Notes: generated by a model from the letters alone, not told the origin. A stretch of 16,087 bases of DNA from an uncultured cyanobacterium (GCA_903934745.1 CAIZOZ010000253.1:1-16087); one strand, 5' to 3'. Positions 1 through 7,471 are shown, counted from the stretch's first letter. Program-made: numbers and translations.

Positions 1-1
1 C

Positions 2-94
2 ACCTCCCTGGTCAATGCCGCCGGATTCTGTGATCCGGCGCTCGTCTTCAAGGCACTGGATGTGGAAGGGTTCCTGCTGCAGCGGCGGGCCTAG
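2..94 (+). CDS. C-terminal end of an unidentified protein (partial)
   Basis: An open frame enters from the left edge and ends at TAG (92-94). It gives 30 residues ending in DPALVFKALDVEGFLLQRRA. The third-position GC bias and the terminator-like hairpin just downstream support a real gene end. I do not recognise the family from so short a tail, so no function is offered. It is convergent with the - strand gene ending at 210. Confidence 0.45.
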   Translation, partial: TSLVNAAGFCDPALVFKALDVEGFLLQRRA

Positions 95-125
95 CTCCGG
101 GCGTGGACCAGAGCAGCCCATCCGC

Positions 126-155
126 CGTTGACGCAGCTGGGAGCTCAACGCTTTT
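126..155 (+). terminator. Possible Rho-independent terminator of the left-edge gene
   Basis: CGTTGA (126-131) pairs with TCAACG (145-150). The stem continues inward, after a bulge, with GCT/AGC around a GGG loop. CTTTT follows at 151-155. It lies 30 bases after the stop of the left-edge gene and before the convergent gene's stop. The stem is imperfect and the T-run is short, so this is a candidate only. Confidence 0.35.
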
Positions 156-209
156 GCCGATCCACCGCCAGGGATGCCGCTGCAATCACGGCGGGGCGGC
201 GGGGAAAGT

Positions 210-800
210 TCAGCGACGGCGGCCGCTGAGGGCAGCAGGCTCAGGGAGCAAACCGCTGCCAGCACCTCGATCGGAAATCACGCTGAGCAGAGGCACCACC
301 AGGGTCAACAGGCCGATGCTGACCCCGGCCAGCAGGCTGAGGCCCTCCAGCAGCGGATCGCCGCCGCTGCTGGAGGGCCCTAGGGATAGCGACTCCCGCA
401 TTGCTGTCCGGCGCTGCGGACTTCGTCCGGGGAGTTCGTCCTGAAGCTGATCGTCCTCGCCATCGAAAGCGGAGGGTGAGCCGCTGGAGGCCCCAACTGC
501 AGCGCTGCGGCTGGAATCAGCATTGGCGGCAGCGGCAGAGACACTGAAAGCGTTGGTGCCACCAAGAAGTGAGGCCGACGCAGCAGTTGCAACCGGGCTT
601 GCTGCACTTTGTTTGGCAGCGCTTTGTTTGGCTGCACCTTGGCCAGGTGGAGCCTGGCTAGGTGGTGCTTGGCGCGCGGCAAAGGGATTCCCTGTGAACG
701 GGCTCCCTGAACCGCCATCGATGCCCAGGGATTGCCGCGGGGTCCGGGGCGCCGCCGGGCCGGGATTGGGACGGGAGAGACGGGTTAAGGCTTGCTCCAT
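210..800 (-). CDS. Hypothetical low-complexity protein with one C-terminal transmembrane helix
   Basis: The product has 196 residues. Residues 1-148 are rich in Ala, Ser, Pro, Gly and Gln and look disordered. They include a pentapeptide repeat at about 40-69 and a short acidic patch near 112-122 (FDGEDDQLQDE). Residues about 150-175 (LLEGLSLLAGVSIGLLTLVV...) form one strong hydrophobic segment, followed by a short basic tail ending GRRR. That architecture resembles a tail-anchored membrane protein with a long flexible domain. No enzymatic motif is visible and I do not recognise the family. It lies 122 bases downstream of the HTH-like gene on the same strand and could be co-transcribed with it. 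The first ATG, at 800, is used; MEQALTRLSRPNPG is a plausible N-terminus. Because the composition is so biased, chance openness of the frame must be considered, but the clean hydrophobic helix argues for a gene. Confidence 0.6.
   Translation of the reverse strand: MEQALTRLSRPNPGPAAPRTPRQSLGIDGGSGSPFTGNPFAARQAPPSQAPPGQGAAKQSAAKQSAASPVATAASASLLGGTNAFSVSAAAANADSSRSAAVGASSGSPSAFDGEDDQLQDELPGRSPQRRTAMRESLSLGPSSSGGDPLLEGLSLLAGVSIGLLTLVVPLLSVISDRGAGSGLLPEPAALSGRRR
594..683 (-). repeat. Degenerate 15-bp / pentapeptide tandem repeat
   Basis: Within the low-complexity protein, residues about 40-69 fall into five-residue units: (F)AARQ, APPSQ, APPGQ, GAAKQ, SAAKQ, SAASP. At DNA level the 15-bp units containing CTTTGTTTGGC (about 604-633) are the best preserved. 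This is typical of replication slippage in a disordered linker. Confidence 0.6.
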
Positions 801-922
801 GGATTGGTGAAACCACCAATGGGCTCCACCTCGTCAAACAGACAGAAGAATTGTGAATATGGTGGCATTGATCGGCTCGACTGACCAGCCAGGAGTGGTC
901 GGTTGTCCGAGCATGCTGACGA

Positions 923-1423
923 TCAGGCGGCAGGACGAGCCTGGCTGTGCTGCTGGCGGTGCCCATGGATGTTGGTGGGAAGGGTCTCCATGCCATCCAG
1001 CCGCTGCCGAATCGCCTGCAGTTCGGCGAGGATCGAACTCAGCAGCTCCTGGGTGGCCGTGGAGGGGGAGTTGAGCACCTCAACGGTCACCTCCTTGATA
1101 CGCAGCACATCACGGGCAAAGCGGGCCACCTCGTTGGGGTGAAACAGCAGGGGCTCCTTCTGATCGCTGCGGTACTCGGGATTGAGTTTGCGGGGGTTGA
1201 AGGGAGGATTGAGATTGCGGGGATCGGTGTTGGTGTAGCGGTAGACCGAAGCCCGGGAGCGGTTCAGGGACTTCTGCACATCGTCGATGCTGATCAGGGC
1301 ATCGCCGCTCTCGGCGCTGCCGCCGGAGAGCAGACCCGCCAGGAGCGCCGCTGGGCCGGCGTTGTCCTTGGCTTCCATCTGACCGACCGGTGTGGAGAGC
1401 GTCGGGGCAGCTGGAGGAAGCAT
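923..1423 (-). CDS. Small helix-turn-helix-like protein (resolvase/MerR-like HTH)
   Basis: The product has 166 residues if the ATG at 1423 is used, or 150 from the in-frame ATG at 1378. The central part, ISIDDVQKSLNRSRASVYRY (about residues 44-63), looks like a DNA-binding helix-turn-helix: a helix, a turn, and a recognition helix with SRASVYRY. It is followed by NTDPRNLNPPFNPRKLNPEYR and a block with LLFHPNEVARFARDVL. The C-terminal third (about 118-145) is helical and Leu/Ile-rich and could be a coiled coil for dimerisation. No resolvase catalytic serine domain is present. Picocyanobacteria have small proteins like this annotated 'resolvase-like' or 'HTH' near proS; that is recollection. 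It is divergent from proS, and a long inverted repeat lies between the two genes. A DNA-binding role is inferred; targets are unknown. Confidence 0.7.
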   Translation of the reverse strand: MLPPAAPTLSTPVGQMEAKDNAGPAALLAGLLSGGSAESGDALISIDDVQKSLNRSRASVYRYTNTDPRNLNPPFNPRKLNPEYRSDQKEPLLFHPNEVARFARDVLRIKEVTVEVLNSPSTATQELLSSILAELQAIRQRLDGMETLPTNIHGHRQQHSQARPAA

Positions 1424-1467
1424 GAGACAGTGGTTAGACAGGTTGGATCAGGCCGGGACGCTAGCAG

Positions 1468-1502
1468 AGGTGTCTGGGTCGAGAGGTTGGCCCAGGACAC
1501 CT
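1468..1502. promoter_or_regulatory. Bulged 11-bp inverted repeat between the HTH-like gene and proS
   Basis: AGGTGTC (1468-1474) then TGGG (1475-1478) pairs with CCCA (1491-1494) and GACACCT (1496-1502), with one unpaired G at 1495 and a 12-base loop. It sits in the divergent intergenic region (1424-1560), outside coding sequence if proS starts at 1561. It could be an operator for the HTH-like protein or an RNA hairpin in either leader. I found no convincing -35/-10 pair beside it. Confidence 0.45.
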
Positions 1503-1560
1503 GTCAGGCCTGCTTCAGGACCCGGTGATAGCGTCCGCCCCTGTGTTTGCCGGTGCCTCC

Positions 1561-3492
1561 ATGCGCGTCTCCCGCCTGATGCTGGTGACGCTTCGCGATG
1601 ACCCCGCGGAGGCTGAAATCCCCTCCCACAAGTTGCTGCTGCGAGCTGGCTACATCCGCCGCCTCTCCTCGGGCATCTATGCCTATCTACCGTTGCTCTG
1701 GCGCGTACTGCAGAAGATTTCGGCCATCGTGCGCCAGGAGATGGATGCCACCGGCGCCCTGGAAACGCTGCTACCCCAACTCCAGCCCGCCGAGCTATGG
1801 GAACGCAGTGGCCGCTGGGCCGGCTACACAGCGGGGGAGGGAATCATGTTCCACCTCACCGACCGCCAGGGCAGGGAGCTCGGTCTCGGACCCACCCATG
1901 AAGAGGTGATCACCACCCTGGCAGCCGACCTGCTGCGCTCCTACCGCCAGCTGCCGGTGAACCTCTACCAGATCCAGACCAAGTTCCGCGATGAGATCCG
2001 GCCGCGCTTCGGCCTGATGCGAGGCCGGGAATTCATCATGAAGGATGCCTATTCCTTCCATGGCGACGAGAACTCGCTCAAGCAGACCTACGCGGCGATG
2101 GATCTGGCCTATCGACGCATCTTCGAGCGCTGCGGCCTGCGGACCGTGGCGGTGGAGGCCGACAGCGGCGCCATCGGCGGCTCCGCCAGCCAGGAGTTCA
2201 TGGTCACCGCCGAAGCCGGTGAAGATCTGATCCTCGCCAGCGCCGACGGCCGCTACGCCGCCAACCAGGAGCGGGCCGTTTCCTTGCCACCCGAAGCCTT
2301 GCCTCTGCCGGCGGGGGCCCGGGCCGGTGGTATCGGCGAACCCCTCAGCACCCCCGGCCAGACCACGATCGAGCAGCTGTGCGGCGCCCATGGCTTCGAG
2401 GCCAGTCAGCTGGTCAAGGTGCTGCTGCTGCTGGCTCGCTTCGCCGATGGCCAGGTCCAGCCGCTGCTGATCAGCCTGCGCGGCGATCAGCAGCTCAATG
2501 CGGTGAAACTGGCCAATGCGGTGGCCGCCCGGCTGACGCCGGCCCATGGCGCCCTGCTGGCGATCGATCCACTCACGGCCGAGCTGGTGCGCAGCGAGCA
2601 GCTGCGCCTCGATCTGCGTGGGATCCCCTTCGGTTACCTCGGCCCGGATCTGGACGATGCCGTCCTGGCCAACACCCCTGGGGCGATGGGGCTCGAGCGG
2701 AGCGAGAGCCCGGGGGGTGCCCCTGGAGATGGCGGGGCGATCAATCCTGCCGGAGTACGGCTGATCCGGTCCTTCCTGCGGCTGGCCGATGCCACCGCCG
2801 TCGACCTGGCAGCCTTTGTCTGTGGTGCCAATGCGGTGGACGGCCATCGCGTCGGCGCCAGCTGGCCAGGCCTGGGACTGCGGCCCGAGCCGCTGGATCT
2901 GCGCACCGCCCAGAGCGGCGATCGCTGCCTTGATGATCCCGACCAGTGCCTGCAGGCGGCCCGCGGAATTGAGGTGGGGCACATCTTCCAGCTCGGCCGC
3001 AAGTATTCCGAAGCCCTCGGGGCCCGCTTCACCAATGAGAGCGGCGTCGAAGAGGCCCTCTGGATGGGCTGCTACGGCATCGGTGTCTCGCGGCTGGCCC
3101 AGGCCGCCGTGGAGCAGCACCACGACCGCGATGGCATCTGCTGGCCCGTGGCGATCGCCCCCTTCGAGGTGATCGTGGTGATCGCCAACACCCAGGAGCA
3201 GGCCCAGGTGGAGCTGGCGGAAGCCCTCTACAACGAGCTGAGCGCCGCCGGGGTCGAGGTGCTGCTCGATGACCGCTCCGAGCGGGCGGGGGTGAAGTTC
3301 AAGGATGCGGATCTGATCGGCATCCCCTGGCGCGTGGTGGTGGGCCGCGGCGCCGCCACCGGTCAGGTGGAGTTGGTGCGGCGTGCCGGCAGCGAGAAGC
3401 TTGAGCTGCCGGCCAGCGCCGTGCGGGCCAGACTGGAAACGGAACTCAGCCGTGGTCGCAGGCTGGTGAACGGGCCCATGACCCACCCCTAG
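1561..3492 (+). CDS. proS: Prolyl-tRNA synthetase (bacterial type, with editing insertion)
   Basis: This cytoplasmic class II synthetase charges tRNA(Pro) with proline. Numbering from the ATG at 1561 (643 residues): the N-terminal MRVSRLMLVTLRDDPAEAEI is the usual family start; PTHEE is at 111-115; motif 2 runs at about 142-162 (FRDEIRPRFGL...MKD); motif 3 is GCYGIGVSRLAQA at about 503-515. The middle (about 220-440) is the INS editing domain that removes mischarged alanyl-tRNA. The C-terminal third is the anticodon-binding domain. The frame is open to a GTG at 1525, but the extra 12 residues do not match the family, so ATG 1561 is preferred. No clear ribosome-binding site precedes either. 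At 643 residues it is longer than E. coli ProS (572). A Gly-rich stretch (about 380-395, ERSESPGGAPGDGG) interrupts the editing domain. psb27 follows after 27 bases. Confidence 0.97.
   Translation: MRVSRLMLVTLRDDPAEAEIPSHKLLLRAGYIRRLSSGIYAYLPLLWRVLQKISAIVRQEMDATGALETLLPQLQPAELWERSGRWAGYTAGEGIMFHLTDRQGRELGLGPTHEEVITTLAADLLRSYRQLPVNLYQIQTKFRDEIRPRFGLMRGREFIMKDAYSFHGDENSLKQTYAAMDLAYRRIFERCGLRTVAVEADSGAIGGSASQEFMVTAEAGEDLILASADGRYAANQERAVSLPPEALPLPAGARAGGIGEPLSTPGQTTIEQLCGAHGFEASQLVKVLLLLARFADGQVQPLLISLRGDQQLNAVKLANAVAARLTPAHGALLAIDPLTAELVRSEQLRLDLRGIPFGYLGPDLDDAVLANTPGAMGLERSESPGGAPGDGGAINPAGVRLIRSFLRLADATAVDLAAFVCGANAVDGHRVGASWPGLGLRPEPLDLRTAQSGDRCLDDPDQCLQAARGIEVGHIFQLGRKYSEALGARFTNESGVEEALWMGCYGIGVSRLAQAAVEQHHDRDGICWPVAIAPFEVIVVIANTQEQAQVELAEALYNELSAAGVEVLLDDRSERAGVKFKDADLIGIPWRVVVGRGAATGQVELVRRAGSEKLELPASAVRARLETELSRGRRLVNGPMTHP
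2918..2925. repeat. HIP1 octamer GCGATCGC
   Basis: This is a perfect copy of the Highly Iterated Palindrome (HIP1) that is abundant in many cyanobacterial genomes. It lies inside proS. Two further perfect copies occur in the window. Confidence 0.6.
3151..3158. repeat. HIP1 octamer GCGATCGC
   Basis: Second perfect HIP1 octamer, also inside proS, in the codons for VAIAP after motif 3. Confidence 0.6.
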
Positions 3493-3519
3493 GATCCAGG
3501 CCTCTCCCTTCGATCCGCC

Positions 3520-3936
3520 ATGGTCGCTTTCCTGCACCGGAGCCTTGTCCGTCCTTTGCTGTCGGTCTGCCTGGCTCTGGCCCTGATCCTCAGTCTCACC
3601 GCCTGCAGCGGTGCCAGCAACCTGAGCGGCAACTATGTCGATGACACCGTGAGCGTGGCCACCAGTCTGCTCAGCACCATTGCCATTGCCCACGATGATC
3701 CCGGCCGGCAGGAGGCCGAAACCCAGGCCAACAGCCTGATCAAGGACTATGTGGCCCGTTACCGGCCCCGTCGTGATGTCCATGGCCTCGGCTCCTTCAC
3801 GACGATGCAGACGGCCCTCAACTCCCTGGCGGCTTACTACAGCGCCTATGCCAACCGCCCCCTACCTGAGGCCTTGCGGGCCCGGCTGGAGAAAGAACTC
3901 AAGATGGCTGAGAGCGGCGCCGTGCGGGGCGCCTGA
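3520..3936 (+). CDS. psb27: Photosystem II assembly lipoprotein Psb27
   Basis: Psb27 binds CP43 on the lumenal side of photosystem II during assembly and repair, before the Mn cluster and extrinsic proteins are in place. The 138-residue product begins with a signal peptide: basic MVAFLHRSLVRP, a hydrophobic core, then the lipobox LTAC with lipidation Cys29. The mature ~110 residues carry the family pattern: SGNYVDDTVSVATSLLSTI, then about 60 residues on LIKDYVARYR, then LNSLAAYYSAYANRPLPEALRARLEKEL near the end, consistent with the four-helix bundle. The length is normal. It starts 27 bases after proS and could share its transcript. An 86-base gap separates it from purA. The identification is secure; it is the strongest evidence that the host is an oxygenic cyanobacterium. 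Confidence 0.95.
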   Translation: MVAFLHRSLVRPLLSVCLALALILSLTACSGASNLSGNYVDDTVSVATSLLSTIAIAHDDPGRQEAETQANSLIKDYVARYRPRRDVHGLGSFTTMQTALNSLAAYYSAYANRPLPEALRARLEKELKMAESGAVRGA

Positions 3937-4005
3937 TCCACGGATCGGTGCCATTCTTTTGACGAAACGCCCCTCGATCTGAGAGGCTCTCACGTTGTGC
4001 TCTGA

Positions 4006-4022
4006 AGCGGCTCCGGGCCGCT
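4006..4022 (+). promoter_or_regulatory. Hairpin directly abutting the purA start codon
   Basis: AGCGGC (4006-4011), loop TCCGG, GCCGCT (4017-4022) is a perfect 6-bp GC-rich stem whose last base touches the GTG start of purA. It occupies the place where a ribosome-binding site would be. It may limit initiation, or it may mean that the TTG at 4029 is the true start. A weak -35-like TTGACG lies at 3959-3964 without a good -10 partner. Confidence 0.35.
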
Positions 4023-5342
4023 GTGTCCTTGGCCAACGTCGTCGTCATCGGTGCGCAATGGGGTGACGAGGGGAAAGGCAAGATCACTGATCTTTTAAGC
4101 CGTTCCGCTGACGTCGTCGTCCGTTATCAGGGGGGAGTCAATGCCGGGCACACGATCGTCGTCGACGATCGTGTGCTGAAGCTGCATCTGATTCCCTCAG
4201 GCATCCTCTATGCGGACACCACCTGCCTGATCGGCTCCGGCACCGTGGTGGATCCCAAGGTGATGCTTGGAGAGCTGGACATGCTTCTGGGCTACGGCAT
4301 CGACGTGGCGGGCCTGAAGCTGGCCTCCACGGCCCATGTGACCATGCCTTACCACCGCCTGCTCGATCTGGCGATGGAGCAGCGCCGCGGCGATCGCCGC
4401 ATCGGCACCACCGGCCGTGGCATCGGGCCCACCTACGCGGACAAATCGGAACGCAATGGCATCCGGGTGCTGGATCTGCTCGATGCCTCCCGACTGCGGG
4501 ATCGCCTCAGTGGCCCCCTGGCCGAGAAGAACGAGCTGCTGCAGAAGGTCTATGGCCTTGAGCCCCTGGACGCCGACGCGGTGATCGAGGAGTACGCCGG
4601 CTACGGCCAGCGGCTGGCTCCCCATGTGGTGGATTGCACCCGCACCATTCATGAGGCGGCCCGGGCCCGCAAGAACATCCTGTTCGAGGGGGCCCAGGGC
4701 ACCCTCCTCGACCTCGACCATGGCACCTATCCGTTCGTCACCTCCTCCAACCCGGTCTCGGGCGGGGCCTGCATCGGCGCCGGCGTCGGCCCCACCCTGA
4801 TCGACCGGGTGATCGGCGTCGCCAAGGCCTACACCACCCGGGTCGGCGAGGGACCGTTCCCCACCGAACTGGGGGGAAGCCTCAACGATCACCTCTGCGA
4901 CCGGGGCGGTGAATTCGGCACCACCACCGGCCGTCGTCGCCGTTGCGGCTGGTTCGACGGCGTGATCGGCCGCTATGCGGTTCAGGTCAACGGTCTGGAC
5001 TGTCTGGCGATCACCAAGCTGGATGTGCTCGACGAGCTCGATCAGATCCAGGTCTGCGTCGCCTACGACCTCGATGGCGAGCGCATCGACTATTTCCCCA
5101 GCAGCTCCGAAGATTTCGCCCGTTGCCGGCCCATCTTCGTGACCCTGCCTGGCTGGCAGTGCTCCACCGCCGATTGCCGCAAGCTCGATGATCTGCCGGC
5201 CACGGCCCGCTCCTACCTGCGCTTCCTGGCGGAGCTGATGGAGGTGCCGATCGCCATCGTCTCCCTTGGCGCCCAGCGAGATCAGACCATCGTGGTGGAG
5301 GATCCCATCCATGGTCCCAAGCGGGCCCTGCTCAGCGCCTAG
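4023..5342 (+). CDS. purA: Adenylosuccinate synthetase
   Basis: PurA makes adenylosuccinate from IMP, aspartate and GTP, the first committed step from IMP to AMP. The 439-residue product (E. coli PurA is 432) has the P-loop-like GDEGKGK at 14-20 with catalytic Asp15. It also has NAGHT at 40-44 with catalytic His43, GTTGRGIGPTYADK, the IMP-binding GAQGTLLDLDHGTYPFVTSS, and the aspartate-loop region TTTGRRRRCGWFD. The start is GTG at 4023, giving MSLANVVVIGAQWGDEG; an in-frame TTG at 4029 is an alternative, and there is no ATG before the P-loop. The gene lies 86 bases after psb27 on the same strand. A hairpin abuts the start, and a long perfect inverted repeat lies within the codons for the His43 region. 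Confidence 0.97.
   Translation: MSLANVVVIGAQWGDEGKGKITDLLSRSADVVVRYQGGVNAGHTIVVDDRVLKLHLIPSGILYADTTCLIGSGTVVDPKVMLGELDMLLGYGIDVAGLKLASTAHVTMPYHRLLDLAMEQRRGDRRIGTTGRGIGPTYADKSERNGIRVLDLLDASRLRDRLSGPLAEKNELLQKVYGLEPLDADAVIEEYAGYGQRLAPHVVDCTRTIHEAARARKNILFEGAQGTLLDLDHGTYPFVTSSNPVSGGACIGAGVGPTLIDRVIGVAKAYTTRVGEGPFPTELGGSLNDHLCDRGGEFGTTTGRRRRCGWFDGVIGRYAVQVNGLDCLAITKLDVLDELDQIQVCVAYDLDGERIDYFPSSSEDFARCRPIFVTLPGWQCSTADCRKLDDLPATARSYLRFLAELMEVPIAIVSLGAQRDQTIVVEDPIHGPKRALLSA
4148..4176. repeat. 29-base perfect inverted repeat inside purA
   Basis: Arm GCACACGATCGTCG (4148-4161), a single central T (4162), and the exact reverse complement (4163-4176). All 14 pairs match. It encodes the last base of Gly42 then HTIVVDDRV, including catalytic His43. 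Confidence 0.85.
4390..4397. repeat. HIP1 octamer GCGATCGC
   Basis: Third perfect HIP1 octamer in the window, inside purA in the codons for RGDRRIG. Confidence 0.6.
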
Positions 5343-5514
5343 GCCGCTCTGACCCCCTGGGCGATCGACCACGCTCTGAGCCAATGGGGCAGCCCGTGAA
5401 GGGCCTGAGGGCTCCCAACGGCAGCCAGCTCGCGGTCGACCCTGCTGCCAACGGCTGCGGATCGCCGGCCGCGGCAGCCCCTCTCCTTACTCCCCCTCGA
5501 TCGCCCCTGCCACG

Positions 5515-6522
5515 ATGACCAGCTCCGAGTCCGCGCCCAAGAGCTTCGATGTCGTCGGCATCGGCAACGCCATCGTCGATGTGCTGGTGCAGGCCGATGA
5601 GGCCTTCCTTGAAGCCCACGGCCTCACCAAGGGCACCATGGCCCTGGTCGATGAGCAGCAGGCCGAGCGGCTCTACGCCAGCGTCGGTCCCGGCCTGGAA
5701 ACCTCCGGTGGCTCAGCGGCCAACACCCTCGCCGGCATTGCCCAGCTGGGGGGCAGGGCCGGGTTCATCGGCCGGGTCAGGGATGACCAGCTGGGGGCGA
5801 TCTTCAGCCATGACATCCGCTCCGTGGGCGCCCACTTCGACACCCCCCCAGCCAGCAGCGGTGCCTCCACGGCCCGCTGCCTGATTCTGGTCACCGACGA
5901 TGCCCAGCGCACGATGTGCACCTATCTGGGCGCCTCGGTGGCGCTCGATCCGGCCGATCTTGATCTGGAGCTGGTGCGCCAGGCCCAGGTGCTCTATCTC
6001 GAGGGCTATCTCTGGGACAGTGACGAAGCCAAGCGGGCCTTCATCGCCGCGGCCGAGGCGGCCCGCGCCAGCGGCGGCCAGGTGGCCCTGTCGCTGTCGG
6101 ATGCCTTCTGCGTCGATCGCCATCGCCAGAGCTTTCAGGAGCTGGTCGATGGCCACGTCGATGTGCTGTTCGCCAACGAGATGGAGATCACGTCCCTCTA
6201 CGAAGCCGCCAGTTTTGAGGAGGCCGCCGACCAGGTGCGTGGTCGCTGCAAGGTGGTGGCCCTGACCCGCAGCGAGCAGGGTTCGCTGCTACTCAGCGGA
6301 GAGCGCCGCATCGACGTGGCCCCCGTTCACCTGGGCAAGCTGGTGGACACCACCGGGGCCGGCGATCTGTACGCGGCCGGGTTCCTGTTCGGCTACACCC
6401 GGGGCGAGAGCCTCGAGCGCTGCGGCCAGCTGGGTTCCCTCTGCGCCGGCCAGGTGGTCACGCAGCTCGGTCCCCGGCCCCAGGCCTCCTTGCCGGAGCT
6501 GGTGGCGCGCCATCTGGGCTGA
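5515..6522 (+). CDS. PfkB-family sugar/nucleoside kinase (adenosine kinase-like)
   Basis: This ribokinase-fold kinase transfers phosphate from ATP to the hydroxymethyl group of a sugar or nucleoside. The 335-residue product has the N-terminal FDVVGIGNAIVDVLV, the substrate-binding SGGSAANTLAGIAQLGG at 64-80, a central segment with YLEGYLWD, and the C-terminal PfkB signature DTTGAGDLYAAGFL at 278-291 with Asp284 as likely catalytic base. Cyanobacterial members of this type are usually annotated adenosine kinase. That would fit next to purA (AMP formation or recycling), but the exact substrate cannot be read from the sequence. The ATG at 5515 has no clear ribosome-binding site. It lies 172 bases after purA and is convergent with cobK, with 46 bases between the stops. 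Confidence 0.9.
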   Translation: MTSSESAPKSFDVVGIGNAIVDVLVQADEAFLEAHGLTKGTMALVDEQQAERLYASVGPGLETSGGSAANTLAGIAQLGGRAGFIGRVRDDQLGAIFSHDIRSVGAHFDTPPASSGASTARCLILVTDDAQRTMCTYLGASVALDPADLDLELVRQAQVLYLEGYLWDSDEAKRAFIAAAEAARASGGQVALSLSDAFCVDRHRQSFQELVDGHVDVLFANEMEITSLYEAASFEEAADQVRGRCKVVALTRSEQGSLLLSGERRIDVAPVHLGKLVDTTGAGDLYAAGFLFGYTRGESLERCGQLGSLCAGQVVTQLGPRPQASLPELVARHLG

Positions 6523-6568
6523 GCTGATCGTGTAGCCGGAGCGAACCGTTCAAGCCTGGCTTCGTTGC

Positions 6569-7471
6569 TCAGCACCATGGCGAGCCAGGCGGCTCGCCAG
6601 CAACGGCCATTGCGGCGCTGGCCGCTCCCACCCGCTCCAGCAGGCGCTCCAGGGGCAGACGGAGCAGCGCCCCGGGCTCCCCGGGACGCTCCAGCAGCAA
6701 CAGCCGCAACCCCAGATCGCCACAGATGGCGCGCCATTGGGCCTCGCCAGGACCACCGGAGCGGCGGCAGAGCACCGTTTCGATACCCCAGTGCCGGCAC
6801 AGGGCACGTTCCACCTCCGCCCGCTGCTCGCCGGCCGGCAGGGGCTGCAGACAGGCCACCCGTTCCGCTGGCAAACCCGCCGCCATCGCCTGTTGCAGCG
6901 CCAGGGGGCGGGGCAGGATCCGGGCATGGTGCAGGGCCCCCGGCGTATGGCCGATGGCGTCGGCCAGGCGCCGGGCCCCGATCGCCAACAACAAGCGCTC
7001 ACCACGCTGCGCCTGGCCGCGAAGTTCGGCGAGCTCTGCCAGCGCGACCAGACTTGAGGCGCCGTCGCCGCTGAGCTCGAGGCGTTGCAGTCGCAGCAAC
7101 GGCACCCCGGCCTCGTCACAGCCCTGCACCAGGGCCACGGTGATCTGGCTGGCAAACGGATGGCTGGCATCGATCACCCAGCGGTAGGGCTGCCGGTTCG
7201 CCCTGGCGCGTTCCAGCTCCTGTCTGACGCCGGCCAAGGGCGTGGCTTCGGGGCTGCTCGAACCGATCGCTCCCACCACCAGCTCCAGTCCTGGCTGCGG
7301 GGCATAGGCCCTGGCGGCGGCCCGGCTCACCACACACACACGCAGCTGCCAGCCCGCCTGCAGCAGCGCCGTCGCCAGCCGGGGCCCCTCGCCGGTGCCG
7401 GCGATCAGCCACAGCCGAGGTGCCTGTGCTCGGGCCGGGCCTGCGCCTTGGTGAAACGAGGGCACGTGCAT
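6569..7471 (-). CDS. cobK: Precorrin-6A / cobalt-precorrin-6A reductase (CobK/CbiJ)
   Basis: CobK/CbiJ reduces (cobalt-)precorrin-6A with NADPH in corrin-ring synthesis. Cyanobacteria use the product to make pseudocobalamin. The 300-residue product shows the N-terminal nucleotide-binding strand and loop LWLIAGTGEGPRLATALL (about 20-37), then the family signature VIDASHPFASQIT (about 99-111), followed by LLRLQRLEL. The second half contains LLLAIGARRLADA and ARILPRP, also typical. Family members are often about 250 residues, so this one is slightly long, partly from an N-terminal extension (MHVPSFHQGAGPARAQAP). No other corrin gene is adjacent, as expected for a dispersed pathway. Its start lies only 32 bases from the inferred start of the divergent SSB gene, so the promoters must overlap each other or the opposite gene. 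Confidence 0.88.
   Translation of the reverse strand: MHVPSFHQGAGPARAQAPRLWLIAGTGEGPRLATALLQAGWQLRVCVVSRAAARAYAPQPGLELVVGAIGSSSPEATPLAGVRQELERARANRQPYRWVIDASHPFASQITVALVQGCDEAGVPLLRLQRLELSGDGASSLVALAELAELRGQAQRGERLLLAIGARRLADAIGHTPGALHHARILPRPLALQQAMAAGLPAERVACLQPLPAGEQRAEVERALCRHWGIETVLCRRSGGPGEAQWRAICGDLGLRLLLLERPGEPGALLRLPLERLLERVGAASAAMAVAGEPPGSPWC

Noticed and set aside
1795..3783. 662-codon open frame on the - strand opposite proS and psb27
   Set aside because: It is a shadow of the real genes: Gly/Ala/His/Gln-rich with no family motif, caused by strong GC bias at third positions of proS.
2918..4397. HIP1 octamers as a marker of a special element
   Set aside because: Only three perfect copies in 16 kb, close to what a GC-rich sequence could give; they fit a cyanobacterial origin but do not define an element here.
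4197..5384. 395-codon open frame opposite purA
   Set aside because: Same shadow effect; purA on the + strand has all catalytic motifs.
6727..6738. 12-base palindrome with GGCGCGCC core in cobK
   Set aside because: Short GC-rich palindromes are expected by chance at this GC content.
7331..7342. Short CA dinucleotide run in cobK
   Set aside because: Only about five units within coding sequence; not remarkable.
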